Source: Cenococcum geophilum 1.58
Lineage: Eukaryota > Ascomycota > Dothideomycetes > Gloniales > Gloniaceae
NCBI GenBank assembly: GCA_001692895.1
Contig: KV748178.1
Coordinates: forward strand, 4,873,917 to 4,937,916
DNA: 64,000 nucleotides
Reading direction: 5' to 3'
The notes below the pieces were generated by a model. The model was not told the DNA's origin, ran no database searches, and saw only the letters and a list, made by a program, of their open reading frames with translations. Of this stretch, positions 44,961-57,248 are shown one piece after another. Within the stretch, counting starts at the first letter, position 1; the number at the start of each line of letters is the position of its first letter. Made by a program: the position numbers and the translations under genes.

Positions 44961-45057
44961 TTAGGGGGATTCTCTAGGTGTTTTCCAGGGATCTTTTGGT
45001 TAGTTTTAGTCTTTTTAGGCTAGGTGCAGCAAGAGCTCCAGTACCTTTAATTATTAT
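44961..45057 (-). other. LINE-2 5' end
   Basis: A short leader upstream of ORF1, ending at the 18-bp TSD. Bases agctccagtacc near 45035 lie close to the transcript start. Confidence 0.5.
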
Positions 45058-45213
45058 ATTTTATATAAATAACTATAGTAGTTCTTAAGTTATAAGTATT
45101 TTAGTAGAATAATATTGGTATTATATACGAGGTGGGACTATATATAAGGTGGCCTATACTTCTAATTATCTACCTATCTACCTAAACCTTCTAAATAAAA
45201 GTAGGCTTAATCT

Positions 45214-45372
45214 ATGTTTATACCTACTGTACGGCTGCCTAAAAAAATTAAAAGGAAGCTAAATACGATAAAGAGAAGGTAGAAGGTAGTACCGTTGCCG
45301 TTACCATTACCGCCGTTATTATCGCCGCCGTCGTCGCTGCCGTTGTCGCCGCCCTTAGCTTAAGTTATTAAG
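45214..45372 (+). pseudogene. Unidentified ORF 'V', N-terminal part, split by Gypsy-5
   Basis: Starts at ATG 45214 (MFIPTVRLPKKIKRK), basic at first, then a Pro/Leu/Ser-rich run encoded by ccg/tcg/ctg triplet repeats (45289-45356). It reads exactly 53 codons to the Gypsy-5 TSD ttaag (45368-45372). The frame continues in register at 57249 (SISKDKDNRGKELVEVEDKD). This exact restoration suggests a real coding unit. The family is not recognised. It begins 50 bp to the right of the palindrome end. Confidence 0.5.
45292..45356. repeat. Trinucleotide-rich run (ccg/tcg/ccgtt)
   Basis: GC-rich triplet repeats (ccgttgccgtta.., tcgccgccgtcgtcg..) embedded in AT-rich DNA; in ORF V they encode a Pro/Leu/Ser tract. 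Confidence 0.8.
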
Positions 45373-45652
45373 TATTAGCGACTTAGTTAATTTAAGGCAT
45401 AAGCACGGCAAGAGGGACGCGTAAGCCTATATAAATAGTAGTCTATAAACGAGGATCTAAAGCTAAGGAAAAGAAAAGGGGAGGATAAGTAACGCCGCTC
45501 GAAGTTATACACAATCTGCGCGCCACGTAACCGCAATCTACGGCAATCTGCGGCAATCTATGGCAATCTGTGGCAATCTATAGCAATTTACTAGTACCGT
45601 AATATCTACTAAGTTCTACTAAGTTCTGCCAAGTTCTGCTAGTACTATAATA
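45373..45652 (-). repeat. Gypsy-5 3' LTR with internal mini-repeats
   Basis: Contains five or more tandem (cRg)gcaatctR words (about 45530-45590) and three aagttctRc words (about 45608-45640). The right copy has fewer gcaatct units, which explains the 20-bp length difference. The polypurine tract (complement of 45655-45667) adjoins it. Confidence 0.9.
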
Positions 45653-45699
45653 TTACCCCCCCCTCCAGAAAAGCCTGCTCTTAGGCTTTATATATCCAT

Positions 45700-48600
45700 A
45701 TTATATCTATAGGGTATTCTTATCTTTATACTTAATAGGCAGTTTATTATCTTTACTATTCTAGCACTCTATCTACTTATTAAGGTACTTTAGGGGTCTA
45801 GGTTTATTAGGGTAACGGCTATAAAACTCTTAAAGCTTATAGGGACTACCTATAAAGTTCTATATAGGATACTAGGTGGGGTCTAGGCTATATCCTTTCT
45901 AACTAATACAATATTTTAACGTTCCCCTTATAAGCTTATAGGCCAGTATTTCTTTAATTTCCTATTTATTGTTACTATTAACTTAAATTAGTAAGGGAGG
46001 TTTATTCTTTTATCTAGGTAATAGGTTATTTACGGCTTTCTATAGCTTATCTAAAAAGAAAATAGGGTAAACCTTAATTAAATTTAGGAGCTTTACCTTA
46101 TATAAGTTGCCTATTTTCTTAAGGACCTTATATAGTCCTACTATCTAATAGTTTAGCTTATAGCTAGGTCGTTCCATCTTATAATTTCTTATTATAACCT
46201 AAACTATATCTTCTATGGTAAAGTTAGGCTCTCGCCTATACTTATTTGCCTACTATTACATTAATTTTTAGGCCTTTTTTAGATTTATATAGGCTACTAT
46301 CTAGGCTTCTTCTAAGCGTTTAGTATACTGCTAGGCTTCCTTATAAGATAGTTTTTCGCGTATAGTCTGGGGTTCTTCTAGTCTTTCCTAGTTAAAGCTT
46401 ATATAAGGTAAATAGCCCATTTTTAGCTAAATAGGGGCAAATCCTGTAGAGTTATAGGGTAGGGTCACTTAGGTGTAATCTATTAGGGGTAGCCTAGTTA
46501 TCTTAAAAGTAGTTAATAAAGGGTCAAAGTCTCTAGTCTAAGTATTAATTTATAATCTCCGTCTAACTATCTATCTAAAGGCAGTATATAGTAGAAAGCT
46601 TTAGCTTAATACCTAAAATCTAGGTAAACTTATTCTAAAAAGCTAATATAAATTACGGCCTATAATCGGATATAATAGTATTTAGTAGTCCATAAATTCG
46701 GTAGATATAGTAGATATATAATTAGGCCGCCTCTTTAGTATTAATATTCTTAAAATAGGGGATTAAGAATAGGCGCTTACTAAAGCAGTTAACTAGGATT
46801 ATAACTATATTATATCTATTATGGTCTATAGGTAGCTTATAAAAGTCTATAAAGATATACTACTAGGGGCGTTTTAGTATTAGGAGTGGTTTTAATAGTC
46901 CTAGGGTCTTATCTTATAGGATTATAGACCTACGGCAGTTGTTATAGTTCTATATATAGCGGTTAATATCTATAACTATTCTAAGCTAGTAGTAGCAGTT
47001 GCTAATAATTCTATAGATTTTATTCTTTCTAGAGTAGGTTATAGAGACCTAGGTATATACTTTGGCAATAAGCTAAGTTTATAAGTTATATTTCTTTACT
47101 ACTACTAGCCGTTCCTAATACTTAAGTAATCCATTTTTAAGGGACTATAGGCTAGTAATATCCTTTACCTTTTTACGGTACTCCTATAGAGAAGGGGCTG
47201 TATAGTTTATCTATAATAATTTATTAATAAAGTTAAGTCCTAAAGGTTAATAGGATATATCTTAGCGCCTAAGAAGTCTATACTTAGTTCTACCTATATC
47301 TAGGGGTTAAGGTGCTCTAATTATAGTAGTATCTAGGTCCGTAATAAGATTTTCATAGCTGTTTAGTTACCTAGGTCCTATTTACGTCTAGTAAAAGCAT
47401 CCACATAATTCGTAGCGCCTAGTCTATATATAATTAAGAAGTTAAACTAAAATAGGGCATCCGCCTAGCGTACCTACTAGGCCGTAAGGGCCTTAGTTAT
47501 TATAAAGTATTCTAGGGCCTTATAATCTAAAACTACCTTAATAGGCTTAGGGGTCCCTATTAGCTATATACACCAGTGCTAAAAGCTAAAGATAATAGCC
47601 AGTATTTCTTTATTATAAATATGGTAGTTTAGCTTAGCATTTATTATAGTCTTCAAATAGTATATAATAGGGTGCTATTCTCCGTTTGGTTGCTTCTAGG
47701 GGAAAATACCAGCTATTACACCGTTTAAGGTATTAGTTTCTAGTATTAAGGGCCGTTCTAAGTTAAAGTAGGCAAGTAGGGGAGCCAATACTAGCCGTTT
47801 TTTAAGCTTATTAAAGGCCTATATATATATAGCGTCCTAGTAAAAGGGCTAGTTTTTCCTAGTAAGGCGGTTAAAAGGCCAGGCGATCCTACTATAGTTC
47901 TTAATAAAGCGTTAGTAAAAGTTATAGAAACCTAAAAATAATTATACCCCCTTTATAGTCCGTAGGGGTGTCTACTAGTTAATTACAGCTATTTTCTCTA
48001 GGTTAGCCTTAATTCCGTCCATACTAATAATAAACCCTAGGTACTTTATACGCTTAACACTAAATTCCAACTTCTTAATATTAGCCTAGAGACTAGCCTT
48101 ACGGAGCTATTATAGGACTTTATAGACGTGCTCCTTATATTCTAGCTTATTCTTAGAGTAAATTATAATATTATCTAAGTAGGCTGTATAGAAGTCGTCA
48201 AGGTAGTTAAAGAGTATATTGTTTATATACCGCTAGTACGTAGCTAGTTTATTAGTTAGTCTAAAAGGAAGTACTTTATACTTATACGTTCTGTAATAGG
48301 TCTAAAATATAGTAAGATCTTTAGACCTAGGGTTTATCCTAATTTAGCAAAAGGCCTAGCGGATATTAAGCTTTATAAAGACCTTAGCTCTACTTATTTA
48401 GGCGAAAGTCATATTAAGTAAGGGTAGCAGATAGCGGTCCCTACAGGTTATATTACCTAGCTTATAGTAGTTAATATAGAAGCGCAATCCTCTATTAAGC
48501 TTTTTAATAAAGAGAATAGGCAAGTTAAAAGGGGCTTAGCTAGGCTTAATAAAGCCCTTATTTAGGTTATTAATAAGGTACTACTTTATAGCCTATAATT

Positions 48601-49490
48601 TGGTAAGAGACTGTAGGTAGAAAGGGCTAAAGTTAAGGGTACTTTCCTTACCTTACTTAATCTCAATCTTATAGTTATATAGTTAGTAAAGCGGAAGTAT
48701 ATTAGACACCACCTTAGAAAAAACATCCTTAAATTTCCAGTATTAATTAGGTAGTTTTTATTCTACTAGTTCCTTATCTATAAGCTTACTTTCCTATCTA
48801 CTAAGCTTGCTTTTTTTCCCTTAATTATTTAATTAATTTTATATAGACTAGTTATAAAGGTAACGGTATTAGGCTAAACTAGGTTCTAATAGAATCCTAT
48901 AGCGCTAATATAGCAGATATTAACTAGTAGGAGGTCCGTAAGTCTCTTTAGCGTCTATTAGGCTGTATTCTATAGTATAGGGTTTATAGTCTTCCTTAGC
49001 TTATATTCTAAGTTGTCCTTTCTATCTATTAGTTTAGTATAGCATCTAATATTCCTAGCTTTCCTTTATAGCTATATAGGGCCTAAGTTCTCTATAGGGG
49101 ACTTAGCTAGGTCACTACCAACTTTCTAGGTCTTTAGTGCGGGTAGTATAATATAGGTAGTTTAGGGGCGGCGTAGTATACAGATCCGTTATAGGTTAAG
49201 TTATATATCCTTCTTAAAGGCCTAGTCCCTACACATAGCATCAGCTTAGTAAATAGTATTAATCTAGGGTTATATAAGATTTTTTATTATAATACTAATT
49301 TTTTTTATAAAGGAAGGGGTTAGGGGTAGGGTTTTAGGCCAGATAAGCCGTTTGCTCTATATATTAAGCTATAAGCCTAAATAGGCTAGCTATTTTCTTT
49401 TTAAGATTATATTATAGCTTCCTAGATTTGTAATAAGAAAGGGGATATTATACTACCTTTATCTATTAACACGGAGGTAAATCCGTAAGA
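45700..49490 (-). pseudogene. Gypsy-5 pol: RT-RNase H-integrase, broken
   Basis: Read leftwards. RT active site AYLDNIIIYSKNK (usually YLDDIIIYS) at about 48155-48190. The integrase zinc-binding and core text lies at about 46700-46990, with NCYYQLRIVIDINRY-type residues, YNNCRRS and SIDFYKLP, and then IYRIYGLPNTIISDR (core Asp) near 46670-46700. Q/W-to-stop changes are frequent. No clear chromodomain was found at the C-terminal end, unlike Gypsy-1, -2 and -3. Confidence 0.8.
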
Positions 49491-49497
49491 TAGTTAT

Positions 49498-49659
49498 TGT
49501 CGGGAATAAGGCAAGCGGTCGTCACGTGTCGACGTGGCCCTAGCGTAGTGAGGAACCTTAAGTTCCTTACCCCTTTCCTTATTCCTATCAATACAAGAAG
49601 AACAATTATTATACTATCTACGAACTGTAGCTACGTAATATCCCCTTATAAGTCCAACA
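49498..49659 (+). repeat. Copia-2 5' LTR
   Basis: A 162-bp copy containing gtcacgtgtcgacgtggcc, a palindrome-rich block. Differences from the right copy are transitions only where I compared them. Confidence 0.92.
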
Positions 49660-50029
49660 CTGATTAGTGGTTAACTTCACTATTATACCATAGAGCAGCT
49701 AGGTATCACTAAGAAGAGACGAGCCACTGTACTAGTGCTACTCGTGCTAGAGGAAGCTATCTTTTAAGGTTAGAACTGGTTCTGAACCTTAAATAGAACT
49801 CTTCTACGAATCTAAGGATCTAAAGGCTAGAACTAGTCCTAAGCCTTCCCTAGATTATAGATTCTTGCGTCTATTACGTAGAATAATACGCTTTACAAGT
49901 CTTCGCGATTTAAGGCTAGAACTGGTCCTAAGCCCTATAATCGCAAATATACGTTATAAACGCGTACTAAACGACAATCCCTATACCACTAATATTCCCT
50001 TCCTCCGAAGACATAATTATGGCCACTTT

Positions 50030-52100
50030 AAATAACTGGAGAGACTCCTTACTACTAGGGGTAGCTATATACGCGAAACTTATTAATAAAGATTAGGACG
50101 CATTTACCTTTAATNNAATAACNTNTACCNNAAAANAAGTTAANGGCTTTNTNNTANACNATATTCTATTNTACNAANATAGCNANTACNCCNATTTANA
50201 GTTATGGGAATACTTTAGGGAGGATTTTATAGGATGGACCGCCGACACCTAGGCACTTAGCAATATTAATATTATTTAGGATTTTTAAGACTCCTTCCGA
50301 AGGAATGGGGTATACGTTGCTAAGGACGGTAACTTAATTACTAGTAATATTTACGCCGTTCTTACTAGTATAAAAGAACTAGTATAGATGGAAACTAAGA
50401 TTATATGTTAACTACGGAAACCTAAAACTAACCTATATTCTTTAGAAGGCAACTTTAATTTGGAATAAAACCCCTAGAACGCTACTCCCCTACCTAAAGG
50501 TACTCTTCTACTTAGAGGTGCTCTTCCTCTACCTCTACTACCTCTAACTCCTTTATCCTAGCTAACTAATAAACCTCTATCTTAAGAAGTCACGAATCTA
50601 ATAAAGGTATATTTGGACAAAGAGAAGAAGTTTAGAGGAGAATTGTATAATATGCTCGGAGTAAAACTATAGGTCTTTTATAACTGCTGCAATAAGGTCG
50701 GAATTTAACGCCACTAGTTCTATTATGCTTTCTCTGTTATATTAAAGGGACGGGCGGCAACGTTCTATTATAACTATATTATAGGTAAAAACTATAGCTT
50801 TAATATAATGCTTTAGCTTACTAGAGCCTACTTTAAAACCGATAAAAACCGCTAACTCTATATATCTAAATAGCGGGAGACTATATTCTAGAGAGTTATC
50901 GCTTTTAACCCAATAATAACTCGCCTAGAGTGTCTTTAACTACTCTTTAATAAACTTTAGAAAATCTAATATGGTTTTACTAAAACCTACTAAAATAAGA
51001 ACAGTCTAAGGGACCAGGTTATCTTAGCATGCTATAGCGTTCCTAAGTGTAACTTGGCGCTATATAAACCTATAGATATATTTAAAGGAGTATATACTAA
51101 ACTACGCTCTACTATAGGCACTGTAATACAAATATAAGAACCCTAATAATTCTATACTAAAAACCCTATTTAAACTGGGATTCCAGACTAATATAATTAT
51201 AACTGGATTAATTGAATATATGGTGGCCGGAGTAGGGGATATAGCAAAGGGTACGATTAATATTAACCACGAAGCAATTATGGAGGTCCTTATAGAGGTT
51301 TATTTCGGAATAACCATTAGAAGAAGTGCTATGTTTATAAGAAGCTAAATTGCTAGTTAAATAGACACTCTTTTAATAAGCGAAAGGAGGTATATAATAA
51401 GTTCCGATAGAGTATAAGAAATATTAGAAATTATAAGGTTACTACGGCCTACTTTTAAAGCTTTCTAGTCTAATATAAAGGTATAGAAGACCTTAAGGAT
51501 AAGGTTAATAAGGCTAAATAGCTCCTTATAGATATAGATATTAAGGACTACTCTCCTAACCAATACTTTACTAAGTATAGTAAGGTAAATGGCATATAAA
51601 CTATCGCTATCCTTAATAACCAATCTACGTTCCATTCTGTTATAAAGTTAGATATCTTTAATAAGCTAAAGGAAAGTTCCGCGTTTTCCTTTAATAATAG
51701 ATACTCGGCGAACGTCTTCTATAGTATTATACCGGATACTAAAGCCGCAGGAGTATCTATAGCAGGAGAACCTTAAGTTTAAGCCCTTTAGTAGCTTAAT
51801 AGCTCTGTTTAGATTAACTATTTAACGGCAGGCCAACACACGATTTATTTTAGCAAAGGTACTATAATCTCTTTTAGTATAATTAGGGTTTAAACCCCCT
51901 TAGGGTACATTACTTTTTACGTTATTCCTATAAACACCCCGTTTCTATTTTATATTAAAGATATAGATAAACTGGGTGTTAAGCTTAATAACCTTAAGAA
52001 TATGCTCGTGTAGGGAGATAATTGGGTGCCTATTGTACGTAAGTAGGGTTACCCTTAGCTGCTCCTTTAATAACCAGAAAAGAGTATTACTTAAAGCTAT
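50030..52100 (+). pseudogene. Copia-2 gag and protease region, degraded
   Basis: A + strand coding-like region after the leader, with Ns at 50115-50199. Frame breaks are RIP-type. A Gag-like stretch is followed by the protease region by order; I did not identify a zinc knuckle or DSG motif with certainty. Confidence 0.5.
50115..50199. other. Cluster of ambiguous bases (N)
   Basis: About 20 scattered Ns near the start of Copia-2 gag. Confidence 0.9.
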
Positions 52101-54900
52101 TTAACTAAGTCAGAGTTACGCCAACTACACCGTCGTTTTGGTTACCTATTAGTTTACTAATTACTTAGGGTTCTTTAGCGAGTAGGCTATAAAGTTAAGG
52201 TTAAGGCAATTAAGCATCTTATAAAATACTGCTACTACTACCAAATAAACTAGAGGTCCCCTGGCCGATTTAAGTTTACCCTTAAAGATAACTATAACTT
52301 TAACTTCTATATTATTGTTAACGTTATATACCTTAGCGGCAAGCTAGTACTTTAAGTTATTGACTTTTTAACCTCCTTCTAAGCCGCATAATTCTTAAAG
52401 GATATATTAGCTAGGAACGCATAGGATACCCTTTAGTTATACTAGATTAATGTCTACCTAGGACCCCCTAATTAAATCGTCTATAACGCAGGAAAGAACT
52501 TCTTATCTATAGAGTTCCGACAATAAATAAAGGCAATAGCAATTAAGGTTAAGGAAGTCCCTATTAAGGCATATAATAATATTAGAAAAGTAGAGCGATA
52601 TTACACGCCATTACGCCGCGTATATAAGATTATCTCTTTAGAACTAAAGGACGCTAGCGAAGAACTTACCTTGCAAATGGCTGTTAAAGCTATTAATAAT
52701 TCCGCTAGCCCAGATAGACTCGTACCTACGTTGCTAGTTTTTAGCGCCTACCTATAAATAACTGACGATTCTTTACTATCTCCCTCTATTATATAACGAG
52801 CTAAGGCAATTCGCAAGGCAATAAAGAAGGTGCGACGCCTCTATGCTATACGCTAGGTTAATAACGTACTAGGAATAAGAAATGGCCTAAATACCTTAAC
52901 TGCGCTTAATCTGCTACTCCAGTCTAAAGTACGCGTATAGCGTAAAAGGGGAGGATGGTTAGGCCTATATTAACTTATTGCAATTAATAGTTAAACTTAT
53001 ACTATTTAGATGCCTTACGGATCCACCTAATTCCGTTTAATTATTATTAAGCCTTACTATAAAGATAATAATTCCAAGCCTTTACAGGATGCCCTAGAAG
53101 ATGCCTTAAAAGAGAACCACGATTAATATACTCCAGAAGGCGACTACGATCCCAATATAATTGTAGTAGATACGCTACAACTATAACGCGGTAGAGGTCG
53201 CCTAAAGGGATCATAAAATCGCCAATACCTTATTAATTTTAAAGAACAATTTATTGCCGCCATTAAGAATGAAGTTAAGTTATTAATGGCCTTTATAACA
53301 GCTAAAGAGAAGGCTAACTTTAAGCTCGCAAAACAGCTCTAAAAGGAAGGTCGTATTATAACCCTAGGAGCTCCTTTCTAAGCATCCGATAAGCAGGAGA
53401 TTGACGGTCTTATTATAAGAGGAGTCTTTAAATTTAAGAAATATAACCCTATTAAGTTCGATGGAGTTCGCATCTTTAAGTTAAGAATAGTTAATAAAAT
53501 TAAGGGCAAAGCTACTAACGCCCTATTTAAGAAATTAAGGCTTATTATCTAAGGTTATAACGATAATAGTAAAGAGATAATTCTTATATAATCTCCCACG
53601 ATTTAACAAGCTAGTTAGCGAGTTATTATTACATTAGCTCCCTCCTTAATAAAGAATAGAATGGTAGTTTATTTACGAGATATTACTTAAGCCTACACCC
53701 AATTAGAGACGCACCTTTAGCGCTTAATATTAGCATACCTTCTAGAGCAAATTTGCCACTAGTATCCTAAAGACACGATTATAGTTGTGCTTAAGCCATT
53801 ATATAGAATCGCAGAGGCAGGAACTTACTAGTAGGCTACCTATAGCAAGCACTATAAAGAGAAGCTTTTGATAACTACTTCTATATTTAATCCCTGCTTC
53901 CTTATTATAACTACGGGAACCCAATTCGGAATCGTTAGTATATAAACTAATAATATAATTATCTTAGGAGACGACTAATTCTTAGCTCTTAAAGAGGATA
54001 AGCTAGTAAAGGTAAATCTTATAGCAAAGCTAAAGGAAAAGCTTAACTTAATAATACTATTACTCTTTAATGGATATATCCTCTCCCTAAACGAGGATTC
54101 TATTACTTTGCGCTAGAAGGGTTAAGATAAAAAGATTAATGTTATTAACGTTAATTTCCTAAAGTAAGGATACGTGGAGCAACGCGCTTGCGGAGCTTAT
54201 GTTGCTTCTATCTATTAACCTAAGGCTTTATTTAATCTCTCTATTGCCGCCTAATACTAGGAAGCAACTAAGGATGACGTTCTTGCCCTAAATAAACGTC
54301 TTTTCTGGCAAATAAACCATCTTAATTGGGGATTACTCTACGTGCCTATTAATCTTCCTACTACTAAGCTCTTTATATTTGTTAATAGATCGTTTATAAA
54401 TAATAAAGATTTTAGCTCCTAGTTAGGATATAAGATTATTATCGCAAATGAATTTACTAGAGAGAATAACTTTATAATCTATAGCAATCTTATCTATTAG
54501 AGCTTAACTAAGAGCAAGCGCGTTACCTAAAGTGTTTTGGCGTTAGAGATATATAGAATGGTTAGCGGAGTTAATATAGCAATTACAATTGGAACTACCC
54601 TAAAGATAATTATAGATCGACTTAAACTTCCTATTATCCCTATAATTATATACACCAATTTATTTTCCCTCTATAAGTGTTTAGTTAAGCTCGGTACCAC
54701 AAAGGAGAAGCGCCTTATAATTAATATTATAGCACTTTAGTAATCCTATAAGCGTTAAGAACTCTTTAAGATTTAATGGATTAATAGCCAAAATAACCTA
54801 GTAGATATAATAACGAAGGCGAACCCAAATAAGGCACTAGAGACGTTTATTAATATAAATACTCTGCGTATATAAGTTAAAGGTTAGGTTAAAAGGGAGT
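52100..54900 (+). pseudogene. Copia-2 pol: integrase-RT-RNase H, broken
   Basis: RT/connection text is readable near 53775-54200 (KPLYRIAEAGT, NPCFLITTTGTQFGIV, ILGDD) and near 54310-54480 (KRLFWQINHLN, GYKIIIANEFTREN). RNase H is within a 67-codon open stretch 54537-54740 (ALEIYRMVSGV, then YTNLFSLYKCLVKLGTTKEKR), followed by NPNKALETFIN near 54825. This matches the fungal Copia order 'ALEIYGMVSGVD..CTDSFSLYECLVKLGTTKEKRLMID', with catalytic Asp to Asn changes. Integrase should occupy about 52100-52800. Confidence 0.82.
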
Positions 54901-55204
54901 CCCCAGAAATTTCTTAGTTACGTAAGGTCTTAAAATGTCCAGGAACTTTAACCGGCGGTTAAAGTTATCTAATTAGTTAGATTCTGCAGACCCTGACTTA
55001 AACTAGCCAATCAGGATTTTCCATCCCCGGGATGGAAAATCGCTATTGGCTCGCTTACTACTAGCGCCTTAGCGACTCCCTTTGTATTCTTATTAAACCT
55101 AACGTCCTTCTTTATCTTCTTCTTCTTCTTCTTAGCTTTGTATCTTTATATAGTGGCAATCTATAAGTGTATATAGATGGCAACCATAAAAGAAGAGTTG
55201 CTAG

Positions 55205-55366
55205 TGTCGGGAATGAGGCAAGCGGTTGTCACGTGTTGACGTGGCCCTAGCGTGGTGAGGAACCTTAAGTTCCTTACCCCTTTCCTTATTCCTATCAATA
55301 TAAGAAGAATAATCATCATACTATTTACGAACCGTAGCTACGTGATATCCCCTTGTGAGTCCAATA
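55205..55366 (+). repeat. Copia-2 3' LTR
   Basis: A 162-bp partner of 49498-49659. An A/G-rich stretch (about 55189-55196, aaaagaag) shortly upstream is a weak candidate polypurine tract. Confidence 0.92.
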
Positions 55367-55371
55367 GTTAT

Positions 55372-56983
55372 AATAGGTAGCCCTATCTACCCGTTATACC
55401 CATAAATAGGAATTAGTTTAAGTAGTTTTTTAATAAGTGTATTTAAAAAGTTAGCTAGCTTTATGGTATATTAGGTATCATTAAGGCAAAGGCATTTACT
55501 CTAGAGTTAGCTAAAGTAGAGGTTAAAACTTAATATCTGTTACGGAATAAAGTATAAGGGATAGTATAGCTTCTTCTACTAACTAGCTAACCTAGATTAA
55601 TATATAATATATTAATCCCTTTTAACCCTAAAGAAAAGTCTTTTTCTAACTCTATACTATTCTTCTAGATTAATAAAACCTCGTCCCTTTTTATATTTAT
55701 TAGGTAGTCTTTTATAATATAGCCCTTTTAGCCGTAAAAGAAGTAGGCGCCTTAATCGCTAAGGGCCTATATATAGGGACTACCGTATATAGGCTCAGTA
55801 TTTAGTAGACCTACGGCAGGACTAGCCGTATAGCTAGCTACTATATTAGCGGTAGGCTATATAGCTAGTGCTATAGGAGTTACCAATTATGTTAGGGCAC
55901 TATAGGCCGTTCTTGCGTTGCTTATGGTCTAATTTAAAGGGTTTTTAGCTTTATACCATTTAGCGCATACCTTAATTCAATAGAGGCCTTAGTTAATAGC
56001 TAAGCACTAATTTATAAGTTCCTTTAGCGTTTATATAGTAGTAAAAACTAGTAGTACAGCCAGCTATAGGTCTAGGGTAAGCTTATTAAATAGGTCTAGT
56101 ATTAGATCTTCCTAGGGAATTTAAACCTAGCCAGCTAGGTATAAAAAGTGGGTTTAAAAGGCCGAAAAGGTCTTCATTATTTTTATATTTAGGCCTTTAT
56201 AATTAAGGCAGGCGTTTTATATCTTAAAGGGGTCCTTATAAATAGAAGATAAGTAGTTAATTATTTCTTCTTTAGAGGTAAAAGGGTTTATTAAGTCCTT
56301 GGTATATTACGGGCGTAGGTATATTTAGGCGTCCCTACTAGTACGGTTAAAGATATAGGCCATTTAGGCCTAAGGGGTAGGAAAGTAGTTAGTATTAACT
56401 TTAAGCTTATCCTATAGTTAGAGCTTCTAATTATTAAATATAGGGTCTATTCCGTTTATAAGTAATAAAAGGTCCGCAACCTTTATGGACCGTGATAGTG
56501 CTATAAAGGGCTTAGTAGGTCCGCTAAGGCGCCAGGATAGGGCTTTAAGGACTATAGTAAGTCTCTAGGTGTTTAATAATTTATTACTAAATACGGAAGT
56601 AGGGGTATCTCTAGCTTTAAGTAGCTCTTATAGTCGTTTAATCTTAGCATTAGCTGCTACTAGCTCTGCCTAGGGGTTTAAGATATTAACTATTTTATTA
56701 TCTAAGGTATTTAAAGGTCCTACAGCTGCTTTACTGGCTACTATATTTCTTAGTATAGTAGTAGGTATATTATATAATTTTTAGTAGGTTTCTATAGGGG
56801 TTCTAGTCTATATATATTCTATAGGTCCTATTCTATTCTTTTCTATTCTTTCTAGTTTTATTCTGTTCTTTAAGTTTTAGTAATAATCTTTAGGTTTAGG
56901 TTTATATTCTATTCTAGTTTATAATTTTATAGATATATTTAAGTTCCTTCTTAGGAAGAAGAGGGTGGTTAAGCTTTAGATAA
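55372..56983 (-). pseudogene. Gypsy-5 gag/protease region right of Copia-2, degraded
   Basis: Lies between the Copia-2 TSD and the Gypsy-5 5' LTR, where gag and the N-terminus of pol belong. The minus strand has coding-like stretches with RIP-type stops, but no motif I can name. A run of ttctRttc words occurs at about 56830-56880. Confidence 0.45.
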
Positions 56984-57243
56984 TATTAGCAACTTAGTTA
57001 ATTTAAGGCATAAGCACGGTAAGAGGGACGCGTAAGCCTATATAAATAGTAGTTTATAAATAAGGATCTAAAGCTAGAGAAAAGAAAAGAAGAGGATAAG
57101 TAGTACCGCTTAAAGTTATATACAATCTACGCGTTATATAACCGCAATCTACGGCAATCTATGGCAATCTATAGTAATTTACTAGTACCGTAACATCTAC
57201 TAAGTTCTACTAAGTTCTGCCAAGTTCTGCTAGTACTGTAATA
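56984..57243 (-). repeat. Gypsy-5 5' LTR
   Basis: A 260-bp partner of 45373-45652, followed by TSD ttaag. It has about two fewer gcaatct units than the left copy. Confidence 0.9.
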
Positions 57244-57248
57244 TTAAG

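Larger units (their letters stand above)
35919..45057 (-). mobile_element. LINE-2: full-length non-LTR retrotransposon (Tad1-like) inserted in the palindrome
   Basis: Flanked by an 18-bp TSD attttatataaataacta (35901-35918 and 45058-45075). Reads on the minus strand, with its 5' end near 45057 and its 3' end at 35919 (short TTA-rich tail, no long poly-A). Removing it together with one TSD copy restores the palindrome. It contains ORF1 (43824-44960), an endonuclease-RT ORF2 (about 40200 to 36900) and a long 3' part. It is itself split by LINE-3. Confidence 0.88.
35277..45164. mobile_element. Foldback/palindromic element (about 730 bp) split by LINE-2
   Basis: Left arm 35277-35643; right arm 35644-35918 continuing at 45076-45164 after LINE-2 and its TSD. 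The axis is between 35643 and 35644: positions summing to 71287 are complementary across the inner 275 bp with very few mismatches, and the outer 89 bp pair at roughly 90 percent. The arm itself holds two diverged copies of a roughly 160-bp unit (from about 35343 and about 35505). No coding frame. It resembles a foldback element or a large palindromic MITE; a TSD is not clear beyond TA at the ends. Confidence 0.75.
49498..55366 (+). mobile_element. Copia-2: complete Ty1/Copia nested in Gypsy-5
   Basis: Two 162-bp LTRs (49498-49659, 55205-55366) start tgtcggg and end tccaaca/tccaata, with perfect TSD gttat (49493-49497 and 55367-55371). Coding strand is +. Equal LTR lengths and few differences suggest a fairly recent insertion, yet pol is RIP-degraded. 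Confidence 0.93.
45373..57243 (-). mobile_element. Gypsy-5: complete Ty3/Gypsy split by Copia-2
   Basis: LTRs 45373-45652 (280 bp) and 56984-57243 (260 bp), TSD ttaag (45368-45372 and 57244-57248). The purine tract next to the left LTR gives minus orientation. Pol occupies about 45700-49490; gag and leader lie right of Copia-2 (55372-56983). Confidence 0.9.

Noticed and set aside
54537..54740. Small + strand gene of 67 codons
   Set aside because: Part of Copia-2 RNase H; text continues in frame on both sides through Gln-type stops.
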